Shown here piece by piece: positions 45,589 through 58,585 of a DNA stretch of 64,000 bases. How positions within the stretch are numbered: the stretch's first letter is position 1; each line of letters opens with the position of its first letter. The notes beneath the pieces are model-generated. The model ran no database searches and was not told where the DNA came from. It saw only the letters and a program-made list of their open reading frames with translations. A program made the translations under genes and the position numbers. Origin of the DNA: Heracleum sosnowskyi (taxonomy: Eukaryota > Streptophyta > Magnoliopsida > Apiales > Apiaceae); assembly GCA_030848705.1 (NCBI GenBank), contig JAUIZM010000015.1, positions 930,001-994,000 of the forward strand, given 5' to 3'.

Positions 45589-48441
45589 TTGAAATTAGTG
45601 TTAAAACTTATTATGATGTTGAAAAAACAATTGATAATGGACATTGAAGAGGCTGAGGTGAAGCAGGCGTTATTCCATATGTACCCAGACAAATCCCCGG
45701 GGCCTGATGGGATGAGTCCAGGGTTCTATCAAAAGCACTGGCATATAGTTGGAAAAGATATCGTGAGTATAGTAAAACGCTTCTTTGAGACAGGGCATAT
45801 TGATCAGCAGCTTCAAGGTACCAACATAGTTCTCATTCCAAAAAAGAAAAATCTTTCTTTTATGACAGAACTGAGACCTATTTCGCTCTGTAATGTGGTC
45901 TATAAAATCATTTCCAAGGTGCTGGCAAATCGGTTGAAAGGCATACTTGATTTGATTATTTCGGATACTCAGAGCGCTTTCATCCCGGGGCGCCTTATCA
46001 CAGACAATATTATGGTCGCTTATGAGGTAATGCACTTCATGAAACGGAAAAATAAAGGGAAGCAAGGGTGGATGGCTTTGAAGCTCGATATGAGCAAAGC
46101 CTACGATCGTGTTGAGTGGAAATTTTTAGAAGCAGTCCTGCACAAAATGGGTTTTGGAGAAAAGGTAATACATTTATTTATGTCTTGTATTTCCTCAGTG
46201 TTTTATCAGATTAATCATGCTGGGAGAACTTTTGGTAATATCGTGCCTACTCGTGGTCTTCGCCAAGGAGATCCACTATCCTCCTACTTATTTCTAATCT
46301 GTATTGAGGGATTTACAGCATTAATTAATGATTATGAAAGCAAAGGGTTAATTCAGGGCATCAAGGTTGCTCGTAATGCTCCTCCCATATCTCACATGTT
46401 CTTCGCAGATGACTGTTACATTTTCTGTAAAGCGAGTGTGGAAAGTGCAACCCACGTCCTTAATATGCTTAAGGTGTTTGAAAAAGCATCTGGCCAGCAG
46501 ATTAACGTGGAAAAATCTTCGATTTTCTTCAGTCGGAATAGTAGCCCTCATCTGAAGCAGGAATTGTTTCAACAACTTCGCTTTAAAGAAGCTAATGATA
46601 ATAGTTTCTACCTGGGTCTACCAAACATGGTTGCTAAGAAAAAGTCTGCTGTTTTCGGGTTCATAAAAGAGAGATTGCAGGAACGTCTTCAAGGTTGGGA
46701 CAAGAAAAAGCTTTCAAAAGGTGGTAAAGAAGTCTTGATTAAATCTGTTGCACAAACATTACCAAACTACTCTATGAGTGTTTTCTTGTTGCCTATGGAA
46801 GTATGCAATGACCTGGAAAAATCAATGACTAAGTTCTGGTGGAGAACTGATGCTAAAAAAGACAAATGTATTCATTGGATGTGTTGGAGTAGATTGTGTC
46901 TGTCAAAAGGAGAAGGTGGTATGGGTTTTCGTAATCTTCGGGACTTTAATATAGCTTTGTTGGGGAAACAAGCTTGGAGATTGTTAGCTTTTCCGGACAA
47001 ACTGGTGAGTCGAATTTATAAAGCCCGTTACTATCCCAACGGTTCGTTTTTGACAGCTACGCTTGGCTCCAATCCAAGTTACATATGGCGCAGTGTTTTC
47101 GAAGCTCAAAGTCTGGTAGCTAATGGAGTTTCTTGTCGTATTGGAAATGGTCAAGAGGTGGACATCCTAAACACTCCGTGGCTCCCTTTGGTCGAGGATC
47201 CGTACATTCATTCTTCTAACGAGGCGTTGATCAATCAAAATGTCTCCTCCTTGATGTGTATAGGAGAAAAAGCATGGGATGTAGAAGTGGTCAGAGATGT
47301 GTTTGAAGAAAGGGATGCAGATATAATCTTATCCATTCCTTTAGGAGGAGATGATAGAGACACTTGGTACTGGCGCTTCGAAAAAATGGGTCACTACTCT
47401 GTTAAAAGTGCCTATGTCTTTCTTCAGGAAGCTAAAAATAACTCCAACACTGCTGATAATTCTGGTTTTTGGAGGAGATTGTGGAACTTAAAAATCCCTT
47501 CTAAAATCAAAAATTTCCTATGGCGTGCGGCAACAAACTGTTTACCTTCTAAGGATCTTCTTAGAGTAAGACAAGTTCAACTCAATGTATTATGTCCCGT
47601 TTGCAATCTGGCCCCTGAAACTATTTTACATGCATTGGTAACCTGTCCATTTGCTGATAGCTGCCATCAGTTAAGTTCTTTCTCCACAGTCCCAGGAGAG
47701 ATTAATCTCTTTGCAGAATGGTTGCAGTTCTTGTTTGATCAGAGAAGGCAGGATGAAGTTCATACCCAGGTGACAATTTGCTGGCTATTGTGGAAGAATC
47801 GAAATGATTTAATTTGGAATCAGCATAGTATCGAACCTACAGAGTTAGTAAATTCGGCGTATTCTATTCTTAACCAGTGGCGAGCTGTTCAAGACAAAAA
47901 TTATGACAGTTTTTTGGGTTTCATGACACCAGAAGACGGTCAAGAACAGTGGCATCCTCCATCATTGAATAGTGTTAAGATCAACATCGATGCAGCTCTC
48001 TTTGAGGATCCAACGAGATACAGTTATGCTTTCATTCTCAGAGATCATCATGGAAATTTTTCTGAGGCTATCTCGAAGTGTTCTCCTGGTCGCGTGTCTC
48101 CTGAAATTGCAGAATCTCTGGGCATTCGTGAGGCCCTCAGCTGGATTAAGGACAAAGGATACAAGGACGTAGTCATGGAAACGGATTGTTTACAAGTAGT
48201 TCAATTAATCCGTAGCTCCTTCACTAGCTTTTCTTATTTGGGAAGGGTGATTGAGGAGTGTAGAAATCTCTTATCGGGTTTGAGAAGTCAAAACATTGTG
48301 TTAAGGTTTGTGAGACGATCTGCGAACAAAGTAGCTCACTATTTAGCGAGATATAGTTGTTCCATAGCTGATCGTAGATGGGGGGTGGGAGATGTCCACC
48401 CGGAGTTTTATTCTGTGCTTTGTAAAGATTGGATTCAGTAA
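45589..48441 (+). pseudogene. 5'-truncated L1-type LINE ORF2: reverse transcriptase, zinc-binding domain, RNase H
   Basis: Open for 950 codons without a stop. The first ~17 codons do not look like LINE; similarity starts near 45632 (EEAEVKQALFHMYPDKSPGPDG). Reverse transcriptase to about residue 400, with LRPISLCNVVYKIISKVLANR, SAFIPGR and the catalytic FADD near residue 272. A zinc-binding region (zf-RVT: FWRRLWNLKIPSKIKNFLWR, C..C..H..C) lies at about 627-697. An RNase H-like domain (INIDAALF, ETDCLQVVQLI, RRSANKVAHYLAR) lies at about 795-927. The apurinic endonuclease and ORF1 are missing, so it is a dead insertion of typical 5'-truncated kind. Plant LINEs end with this RNase H. Confidence 0.92.
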
Positions 48442-48479
48442 TAATATCTTTACTTCAGTGGCAAAAAAAAAAAAAAAAA
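48442..48479 (+). other. LINE 3' tail with poly(A)
   Basis: A short 3' untranslated part ends in about 17 A residues at 48463-48479, the mark of target-primed reverse transcription. A target-site duplication could not be fixed. Confidence 0.8.
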
Positions 48480-48547
48480 CACATGTTACTTTTAATTTTT
48501 TTCATTTAGTTTATAATATTGTATAATATTATAATCTATCTATTATA

Positions 48548-50646
48548 TCTATACTATATTATTAAATCCGAAACATTGAAAGTTTTGGTTTTCGGATTTC
48601 GGTCGGTATTTGGTTTTCGGTACTTTATTCTATTTAATAAATAATATAAAAATAGTAACTAGATGATTGCCCTTTATAATTAAAATATTTTTTTCTAACA
48701 AAATCTACTCCTTTTCCAAAAATATCACGGTAATTATCTTTAAATTAAAACATATTATCTTTTATATTTGTTATCACTAAAATCTCCGTTTTCCAAAAAT
48801 ATGAGGTGCAATCCTTATTTATTTATTTTAAAACTTATTTTAATACTCTATTTAATAAATAATAAAATAATATAAAATAGTAACTAGCTGATTGCCTTTT
48901 ATAATTAAAAAAATTCTAACAAAATCTACTCATTTTTCAAAAATATCACGTCAATTACCTTTAAATTAAAACATATTATCTTTTATATTTGTTATCACTA
49001 AAATCTCTATTTTCTAAAAATATGAGGTGAAATCCCTACTTATTTATTTTAAAATATATTTTAATACTCTATTTAATAAATAATAAAATAATATAAAATA
49101 GTAACTACTTGATTGCCTTTTATAGTTACAACATTTTTTTCTAACAAAATCTACTTTTTTCCGAAAATATCACGGGAAATTACCTTTAAATTAAAATATA
49201 TTACCTTTTTTATTTGTTATCATTAAAATTTCTCTTTTCCAAAAATATCAAGTACAACACTTACTTATATATTTTAAAACCTATTTTTAATACTTTTAAT
49301 TATTTAAAAAAACTTACATATTTTAACAAGTCAACGCATTTTTTTAACAAATTATACTATATTATTAAAGCCGAAACATTGAAAGTTTTGGTTTTCGGAT
49401 TTCGATTGGTTTTTGGTTTTCGGTATTTTATTCTATTTAATAAATAATATAAAAATAGTAACTACTGTAGATGATTGCCTTTTATAATTAAAATATTTTT
49501 TTCTAACAAAATCTACTCCTTTTCCAAAAATATCACGGTAATTATCTTTAAATTAAAACATATTATCTTTTATATTTTTTATCACTAAAATCTCCGTTTT
49601 CCAAAAATATGAGGTGCAATCCTTATTTATTTATTTTAAAACCTATTTTAATACTCTATTTAATAAACAATAAAATAATATAAAATAGTAACTAGCTGAT
49701 TGTCTTTTATAATTAAAAAAAATTCTAACAAAATCTACTCATTTTTCAAAAATATCACGTCAATTACCTTTAAATTAAAACATATTATCTTTTATATTTG
49801 TTATCACTAAAATCTCTATTTTCTAAAAATATGAGGTGCAATCCTTACTTATTTATTTTAAAATATATTTTAATATTCTATTTAATAAATAATAAAATAA
49901 TATAAAATAGTAACTAGTTGATTGGTAACTAGTTGATCGGTAACTAGTTGATTGCCTTTTATAGTTACAACATTTTTTTCTAACAAAATCTACTTTTTTT
50001 CCCGAAAATATCACGAGAAATTACCTTTAAATTAAAAAATATTACCTTTTTTATTTGTTATCATTAAAATTTCTCTTTTCCAAAAATATCAAGTACAACC
50101 CTTACTTATATATTTTAAAACCTATTTTTAATACTTTTAATTAGTTAAAAAAAACTTACATATTTTAACAAGTCAACGCATTTTTTTAACAAATACAATT
50201 AATATAATTAAAACACATCTAAAAATATTACGGGCATTTACTTTTTTTAATTAAAACATATTAGCTTTTCTATTTGTCCTTATCAAAAAAAACTTACTTA
50301 TTTTAACATGTCAACGTATTTTTTTAATAAATACAATTAATATAATTAAAACACTTCTACAAATATCACGGACAATTACTTTTTTTAATTAAAACATGTT
50401 AGCTTTTCTATTTGTCCTTATTATTAATATTATTTTATTATAAAATAATATTAATAATACCTCATTTATCTTCTTCAGCCCCATATGTATTTTTTTATAT
50501 TTTTTTATGTTCCAATTAATATTTAAGTTTCTCATTTTATAATTTATCATATTAATTTTTACTTTTATTTTAATATTTTTCGTTCACATTAAATTTTTTA
50601 GTTTATTATTTTTTAAGGCTCGTGCCTTGCACGGGTTATAGGCTAG
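48548..50646 (+). mobile_element. Composite non-autonomous Helitron, 2.1 kb
   Basis: It starts TCTATACTATATTATTAAAT after an A. It ends with hairpin CGTGC-CTT-GCACG, then GGTTATAGG and CTAG at 50643-50646, followed by T. The interior is made of repeats: an 803-bp unit (48568 and 49371 are equivalent), sub-repeats of about 220 bp, and a ~135-bp duplication at 50150-50420. The second 803-bp unit begins with another copy of the 5' end (ATACTATATTATTAAAGCC). No protein. Confidence 0.85.
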
Positions 50647-51144
50647 TATATATAATAGAGCAACTATGGGGTTGTGTGAGACAAAAAAATCAGAGTGAAA
50701 TTACGATTATGCCCCCAGTTATTCGATCTCAATTTACTAAATTACCCCTACTTATTATATAATAATAATTCTGTAATTAATGCATATATTAATTACATAT
50801 AATCCATTAATCATCATTAATACATATATATTTACTATTCATTAATATTAAATACAATAATTTATAATTATATTTCTACAAATACTTAAATGATTATATA
50901 ATTAATATCGTTCATTAAACTTTTAACATTACATTTATAATGAAAAGGGGTTTAAATTTGCACATAAACAGATAAAAAAATAATATTTACTTAAATTATA
51001 ACACCTAAACAAATTAACTAATGACAACACATACTTTTGTGAACATTCGAATAACTCATTTATCACACTAAAAACATTCTTAATATTTAATAAAATTTAC
51101 GAATTCAGAATATATACGCGCTTTTAGTTACTAAAATTAACATA
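50647..51144. other. AT-rich DNA, no gene seen
   Basis: The only distinctive part is 50660-50740, of slightly higher GC (gttgtgtgagac, gcccccagttattcg). No ORF, repeat end or RNA gene recognised. Confidence 0.45.
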
Positions 51145-52125
51145 TTTTTCAATTAGTTAAATGAAACTGAGGACCGGAGTGCAACTTTGATCAATTGATG
51201 TTGAAATGAGTAATATGTTATTGTCTGGAAAGAAAAAGACATTTCAGATATGTTAGTGCATAGCGGATGCCCTAGATAAATTTGGTATTCAAAAATCTAC
51301 TTAATAATATTTCAAAATTAATATGTCAATACATACATGTGTGTGTATATATTAAAATGTATCGTTAAACCCGAAATATTAAAAAATTATCGATCATATC
51401 GGACTTTTAGTTTTCGTTACACCTTATATATGCCAAAACAAAAAAAACATACACTCTGAACAGTGCAGTTGGCTGACTCTCACGCATTTGATGGAATTAA
51501 TGGGAGACAGTTGCTAGCGTGTATATTACAGACACAACATGTAAAATTAAGACAACTGATGCAAATCAACTCACTTTCTTCTTAATTCATTAACTATCTC
51601 TTCCAAACTAATGAACGTTCATATTCAATCACGACTACTGCAAAATTCAAAACTTCAAAATTCTTACATTTTTTGTTTTTCAATTAGCTAAATGAAACTG
51701 AGGACCGGAGTGCAACTTTGATCAATTGATGCTGAAAGGAGTAATATGTTATTGTGTGAAAAGAAAGAGACATTTCAGATATCTTAGTGTATGGCGGATG
51801 ACCTAGATAAATTTGGTATTCAAAAATTTACTTAATAATATTTCAAAATTAACATGTCAATACATGTGTGTGTATATGTGTGTATATGTATTAAACCGTA
51901 TCGTTAAACCCGAAATATTAAAAATTTATCGATCATGTCGGACTTTTAGTTTTGGTTACACCTTATATACGCCAAAACCAAAAAACATACACTGAACAGT
52001 GCAAGTGGCTGACTCTCACACATTTGATGGAATCAATGAGAGACAATTGTTAGCGTGTATATTACAGACACAACATATAAAATTAAGGCAGTTTCTTCTT
52101 AATCCATTAACTATCTTAAACATGT
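51145..52125. repeat. Tandem duplication, 531-bp period
   Basis: About 450 bases from 51145 recur from 51676 with few differences; for example AATGAAACTGAGGACCGGAG occurs at 51159 and 51690. The copies differ by small indels, such as (GT)n length. No coding capacity. Confidence 0.85.
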
Positions 52126-54436
52126 AAGAAGTTCAGAAAAATATGAATTTACATCATACCCGTACCTGTTATAAAGCTAGTTATTTATTTTAATATATTA
52201 TTTGCAGAATCTGAAAATTTTGGATAAGATACTTTTTACTCTTATTATATGTAAGATTATAATAGCATAGATGTAGATCATTGTTCTAAAAAGAACCCTC
52301 TTCTTATCTAGAGTCCCATAAATAATCATTGATTTTACTATAGAATCTCGTAAATGATTTTAAAATTTATTTAAAAAACATATGTTTTTATTTTAATGTA
52401 GAATATTAATCATATACATATTTTATAAAAAATATTTAACACTTAAAACTTGAACAAAAAATTTATTTTAAAATTGTAACTACTGTAGAATCATTTTTTT
52501 TATATACTATAGAATCACTTTGAATTGTTTTATTAATTTTCAATAATTTTTTAATTAAAAAAGTTGCATAATTTCGTTTTTGATTTAGTAACTAAAATTT
52601 GTAATTATAATTGATAAGAAATTTTATAAATATTTTTATTATGTATACTTATATACTATTTATCTCTCGCACTCTATGTAACTGAATTAATATATCGTTT
52701 ATGAGTGTCAAACTCTTGACCTACATTAGTATTACTAAACAATACATCTTATTCTTATTATATAATAGGATATAATAAAATATAATATGGACTATATATA
52801 ATATAGATAAATTTATTTATTTTTAAAATGTTGTTGATAATGTTTAAACCATAGAATTTTTTATATCCTTTATTGTATTAATTCACAATTTTCTTCTTAG
52901 TATTTATTTTTATTATAATTTTTTAATCTCATTAATATTAATAATTCTAAAATACGATTTTATAAATATATTGTTGACGAATTTCAAATATTGAATTTTA
53001 AAAAAAAAATTATCTATTAAAATAAATGATCTTACTTGATATTATATTCAGTGGCTCTCATCTATTTATTTTAGAATCCAATATTGATGCTTACTTTTTT
53101 ATAATATTAGCGTTCCTTAACGACCAAAACTCTGGACTTTCTTTTTTTAATATATTTAGAGATAAAAATATTAATTTCTATATTTGATACATTGTTGATG
53201 GAGTTCGAACACCTCGCGATTGTCTAATATTTATTTTAAAGTTTAACGAATCTTATTTCTTTTATGATATTGCATCATGATGAATAAAATTATGTATAAA
53301 ATATATAAGAATATAATTTTGGATAAATTATTTTGTGTTGGGTTCACCATGTGCAGAACACGTATATTTTAGGTAAATTTATTCAAATTTGTATGATTTA
53401 AAATTTAAGTTCTTTGTTAATCTTTGAAATAGGTAATGCTAATATGTTATTGAGATAATTCGAAACTTAAATTTTTGTTAGTATGTCATGAATATGAGAA
53501 TAACAATTTTGACTCTAGTAATTGATCATTTGAGAGTATTATATTACATATCTAATTACTCATTTTTCTAATTTATAAATAAATCAAAATATATGTTAAG
53601 CACATATTTAATAATAGATGATTAAATTTATTTTTTTACATCTATCTTAGGAAAAATATGTTTAGATTAATCTCATGTTCCTTAATGAATATAAAACTCT
53701 TAATTTTTAATAATATTTTGATATTATCTTTTTATATTTGTTATATGTAAAATAATATAATATAATTTGAATGAATCAAAGTGATGTGTCTCTTAAAAAA
53801 AGTGTTATCTTAATACTAATTAATAAGTCGTTTTACTTGTAATTTAGAGTAAAATACAGAACTTCCCATACGTCTGTCCACTAATATTATTATTAATCAT
53901 CGTATATATTATTATTATATTAAGATTCTTTTTATACTGTAATTGATATGAATCGATATTTGATTTAATAATTATTATTTAAATAGAACTATCCATAAAT
54001 TGAAGTGAAAGGAGAGTTACGAATTTTTATATAGAATGTTCTATTTAATATAGAAAACCCAATTATATTTTATTTAAGTTATCAACATATATTTTTTTAG
54101 TATTTAAATATAATCATACTATTAATTAAATATACTTTTTAGTATTAGAAGTAACAAATCTCATATATGTATTTAAGATTTAATGGTCCTTATTAATTTG
54201 GTTGTTTGGATAATATATTTTTAGGCTTATTACATATAAGGATATAATGTACATGCTAGATTGAGTTTCTGGCCAAATTTAATTATTTTCAATTTAATTT
54301 TTAAAAAAATTCGGGTCGGTATTTGATTTGTTGAAATTTTCTTATATTATTGTTACAATATGTGAATATTTTCATTATTTTGTCATATTATATTTTGACG
54401 ATCAAAATTCTAAACAAAATCTCTTTATACCTATTA
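52126..54436. mobile_element. Degenerate Helitron-derived DNA
   Basis: It contains family B-like phrases in minus orientation: near 52220-52255 (TTTTGGATAAGATACTTTTT), 53040-53150, and a recognisable 5' end at about 54214-54242 (TCCTTATATGTAATAAG on minus, A before it). A plus-strand CTAG with a decayed hairpin is at 52177-52180. No gene seen. Confidence 0.5.
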
Positions 54437-55135
54437 TCAATATACTATTATATAATAACCTGAAACATTGGAAATTTTGATATTCTGTCATTTATTCTAT
54501 TTAATAAATATTAAAATAATATAAAATATTAATTAATAGATTGCCTTTTATTAAAATATGTTATCTTTTAATAAAAATATATTACCTTGCTTATATATTA
54601 AACACATTAATTTTTTATTTTTTAAACAAAATCCTCTTTTTTTCCAAAATTATCACTGACAATAACTATTTTCAAATAAAACATGTTACCTTTTATATTT
54701 TTTTTTATGAAAATCCCTTATTTTTCAAAAATATTACGGGAAAACCTATACTTATTTATTTTACAACATATTTTAGTGCTTTTAATCAACATTAAAACCA
54801 ATTATCATTTTCTGTTGAAACACATTATTTTTTCTATTTTTTTTAATAAAATACTCTCATTTTACAAAAATATCACGGGAAATTATCTTTTTTTAATTAA
54901 AAGATGTTATCTTTTTTATTTTTCATACTTAAAACCTATTATTTTCCAAAAATATCAAGGCAAGCCCTTACTTATTTATTTTAAAATTTATTTAATTTTT
55001 TAATTTTTTAAATTTTTTTACATATTTTAAAATGTTTACTTATTTTTTTTATCAAATGCAATTAATAAAATAACTAAACGTATATTATAAAATAACAACT
55101 ATTAAAAATAATATGTGAATCGTGTAGTATATAAG
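54437..55135 (+). mobile_element. Degenerate Helitron, family A
   Basis: It begins TCAATATACTATTATATAAT after A, followed by CTGAAACATTGG. The interior carries the iterated AAAATATCACGGGAAATTA motif (about 54648, 54730, 54869, 54947). The 3' hairpin near 55110-55125 is decayed and CTAG is lost, so the end is approximate. Two AT-rich frames here are not genes. Confidence 0.6.
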
Positions 55136-55646
55136 AATAGGCATATAGTTGAAATTTATTTAAATTTAATGTTTGTAATATGTGAAGATAATTATTTTAG
55201 AAAAACTTAATAGTAAGATAGATAACATTTCAATAAATTTGTAGTCCATAAATGAAGCAATAAGTGATAAGTAATTGATTTACGGCTTTTTCAGGGGTGG
55301 TGGAATCGAATGATATAATAATGTTTTGTTTATTTATTAGAGTCTATTGCAATAGGGTGGCCAAAGTTTACATTCATTTTTAAAAAAGTGGACCAACTTA
55401 AAATTTTGCAAATTGGTGGCTGACTTTTACTTTTTTTTTTTACAAAATAGTGGCTCTCCGTTATTTGCACTAACTAAGGTAACAGGTCAATTTGTAAATA
55501 AAATGGGAGGTAAACTTTCATTTTTATTGTGGGAGATTAATTTGCTTTAATACATATCTAACAAAGGTTGGTTAATATTGATCGGAAAAATAATTATTCT
55601 AAATTATATCATATTGTACTAATATTTGCACTTTGTTTATCTTTAC

Positions 55647-55680
<34 letters not shown>

Positions 55681-55777
55681 CATCATCATTATTAAATTAC
55701 ATGTATAATAGTGGTATTTAAAATGAAAATTTGTTATTTGTTCATATTACATATTGTTGTGCTTATTATTATTATTA
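55136..55777. other. AT-rich DNA with (ATT)n microsatellites
   Basis: 55648-55680 is an (ATT)n run followed by (CAT)n. A second (ATT)n at about 55763-55777 is the target of the Helitron insertion that follows. 55335-55560 contains non-repetitive sequence (ggtggccaaag, agtggaccaac, tggtggctgac) that may belong to an unidentified element. No gene. Confidence 0.5.
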
Positions 55778-56175
55778 CTTGTTTAAAACCTATGTGATAC
55801 GCGGATTGTTTTTTATAATTGTCATATTATTATTTATCTTTTAATATTTTTTAATTGAATTTATTAAAAAAATAAACACGCAGGTTAAAATATGTAAACT
55901 TTTTTAAATAATTAAAAGTTTTAGTAAGAAATAATAAAAAAGGTAAAATGTTTTAAGTAAAATACATATTTATAAAAAAATAATTAATTAAGGGTAATTA
56001 ATTAAAACAATGAAATAAGTTATATTTATAAATAAAAATAATTAAAAACATGTAAGTACCAAAACAATTAAATAAGGTAAGTACCGTATTAAAAAACAAT
56101 TAAATAAGGTTAGTACCGTACAAAAATATATGTACCAAAACTTTCAATATTTCATTTTTAATAATATAGTATAGA
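55778..56175 (-). mobile_element. Short Helitron, family A, 398 bp
   Basis: On the minus strand it starts TCTATACTATATTATTAAAA after A. The 3' end is mutated (CAAG in place of CTAG, hairpin cgcgtatcac). It sits in an (ATT)n tract that continues on both sides. Confidence 0.65.
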
Positions 56176-56740
56176 TATAGATTATTATTATTATTATTAC
56201 ACTTAAATTAGTATCAAATAAAAATAAACTTAAAAATTATATTAATTCTAGAGAAATTACCAAAAAATACTATTTTTTAATATTTTTTTTGTTTTACTAT
56301 CTTTTAAATATATTTACAAAAATACCCTTTATAACCAAAAGTCAAATGCAACCTATTTTATGTTTTTGTGTTAAAGTTTATTTTGGTTATATTTGAGGTT
56401 ACATTAGATTCCATCAAGTTACATTTGATTGTTTGTAAAAAAAATGTTGTTTTACAAAACAAAATTTAAAAAAAAAACATATTTTTATAAAACTTTAAGC
56501 CTCTCATAATAGAAGTTTAATATTTTAATTAAATTATATTTTAGTGATGTATTTTGATATGATAAATATTGTTTCAAGTTAAATACATGTTATTAGCAAC
56601 CGTATAATATTTTTGTAAAAATTTAAATATTAATTAACTATTTAAGAAAAAAATCAAGAAAAAATAAAATAATATATATATAAATATTGAAAACAATATT
56701 TTACAAAGTGACATACATAAACAATAAAATAAACTATTGA
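56176..56740. other. AT-rich DNA, no gene seen
   Basis: Only low-complexity AT-rich sequence and short (ATT)n at the start. Confidence 0.45.
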
Positions 56741-57236
56741 CATATTTTATGCCAATTTTGTATCATATTTTCTTGAGCCAAAACCCGCTACACTAAATAC
56801 TTATAAGAAAAAATATGAAAAATTACAAACTTCAATCATTCATTTTATCACAAAACCTACAAATTTCTTAAATTTTCATAGACTTTATATGCCGATTTGG
56901 TGACATATATTTTAAGCCGACGTCCGTTGCATAAATACGTATAAATAAAAAATACTAAAAATATGCAATGATAAAATTTAAGTATTAACCACCGCTTCAA
57001 ATTTCAACTATTAGTATTATAACAAAAATTAAAAATTTCTTAAATATCCCTAGACTTTATATGCCGATTTTATGTCATAATTTCTTGAGTCGACCCCCAT
57101 TGTACTAAATACATATAAATTAAAAATATTAAAATTAAGCAATAATGAAAATTTAAGTATTAATCACCGCTTCAAACTGCAACTATTTATATTATCACAA
57201 AAATTATAAATTTCTTTAATATTCTTAGACGTTATA
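56741..57236. repeat. Degenerate tandem repeat, three units of about 140-175 bp
   Basis: Equivalent points are ATGCCAATTTTG at 56749, ATGCCGATTTGG at 56889 and ATGCCGATTTTA at 57061. Each unit also carries a CTTGAG/TTAAGCCGAC-like phrase, an AAATAC..TATAAA phrase and TTCAACTAT..TATTATCACAAAA. No coding potential. Confidence 0.7.
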
Positions 57237-58079
57237 ATAATTTTTTTTAGTGCGTACATGTGCATCATTATAATATAAAAGATTCTATTGTCTTTCATGT
57301 GAATTTGAATGTAAATAAGGTATTTCAATTTTAGTTTAGTTAAGGGAAAAAAATTAACATTTGTTGGATTGAATTATGAACATGATTGACTTTTATATAT
57401 ATATATTTTTTACTATGAATTTGAATATAAATAAAGGAACTCAATTATATAAACATGATTAATTAAAACAATTATGAAATAATGGTATTAAATAACTCTA
57501 ATTAATTCCTAAAATCAGAAAAATAATATATCAAAAACTACATACAAAAATAACATTAAATATAATTATTATTAGAAATTAATGTTAGAAATTTATGTTA
57601 GAAATTACATTAAATATAATGTTAGAAAATTAAAAACTACATAAAAAAACAATAATAACTAAAATAATAAAAATTAATGTTAGAAATTTAAGTGTCATCG
57701 ACTTGATGAGTTTGCAAACACTATTTTACATTTCTTCCAAAATCAAAATTAAATTATAGTTTAATATTACATAAAAAAATTATAAATAATATTTAAAAAT
57801 TATCCCGGGCATAAAGCTAGTATTCATAAACCCAAAAAACTGATTTACAATAGTTTTGTGTATGAAGCTTGTGTTAAAACATATATACCTAACATATTCA
57901 TAAAATTGATTAACAATGTGTATGTTATATAACCTATATAGAAAGAAGAAAATAAATTAAAATATACAAACAATTATCATCAATATGCAATGTTATTAAT
58001 GCATACGAATTATCATAAAATCCTCAAATTTACTTCTATAGACAATTGATATGGACAGAAAAATAATTATAGAAATATA
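57237..58079. other. AT-rich DNA with a possible Helitron 3' end
   Basis: 57806-57820 reads CGGGCATAAAGCTAG followed by T, like a Helitron 3' end whose hairpin has decayed. Nothing else recognised. Confidence 0.4.
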
Positions 58080-58552
58080 ATTGACGGTCCAATGAAAAGG
58101 CTTGATATTTACTGCCCAAATCCCTGATTATTTATTAATTTTATAATTAATAAATAGGGAAAATATACAGCTCATGAAAAGAGCCCAAATTATGAAAAAT
58201 TGGTCAAAGAAGGATCCAGAATCCCAATTAAAGGCAATTAATGAGTCATAGCCTTTATCAACAAGGAAAAAACTTATTCAGCAAGCAATACAATGTTTAT
58301 CCAATATCAAAAAGGAGACTTATTCGCTAAGTCTCCTAAACATACCATAAATACCAGGCTCCAGACGCCTATATAAGGACTCTGATCCTACAATCAGAAC
58401 TACGTCTTTGGCTTGATTCTCAATAACGAATTGAGATACGTAGGCATCTTGTGAGAACTGATTTAGTCTCGAAACACAAGTGCAACCATTAAAGCTGGAA
58501 GCTCATTAAATCCTAGCAATTAATATACAAGTACGTTTTTTAATCCACAACA
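58080..58552 (+). repeat. 5' LTR of gypsy element 2 (left edge uncertain)
   Basis: It ends CCACAACA, homologous to the element 1 LTR end. TATA box TATATAA at 58370-58376 after GACGCC. It lacks the block of 33-bp repeats found in element 1. The primer site TGGCACCGTCTGTGGGA follows at 58555. Confidence 0.65.
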
Positions 58553-58585
58553 TTTGGCACCGTCTGTGGGAAGACAACATCAACC

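Noticed and set aside
45447..48492. acatgtta on both sides of the LINE as a target duplication
   Set aside because: The left copy lies between the TATA box and the coding exon of the capping gene, too far from the LINE start; eight AT-rich bases can match by chance.
54541..55003. Two Phe/Ile/Lys-rich frames resembling small membrane proteins
   Set aside because: They arise from AT-rich Helitron repeats, contain the iterated Helitron motif, and have no initiation context or homology.
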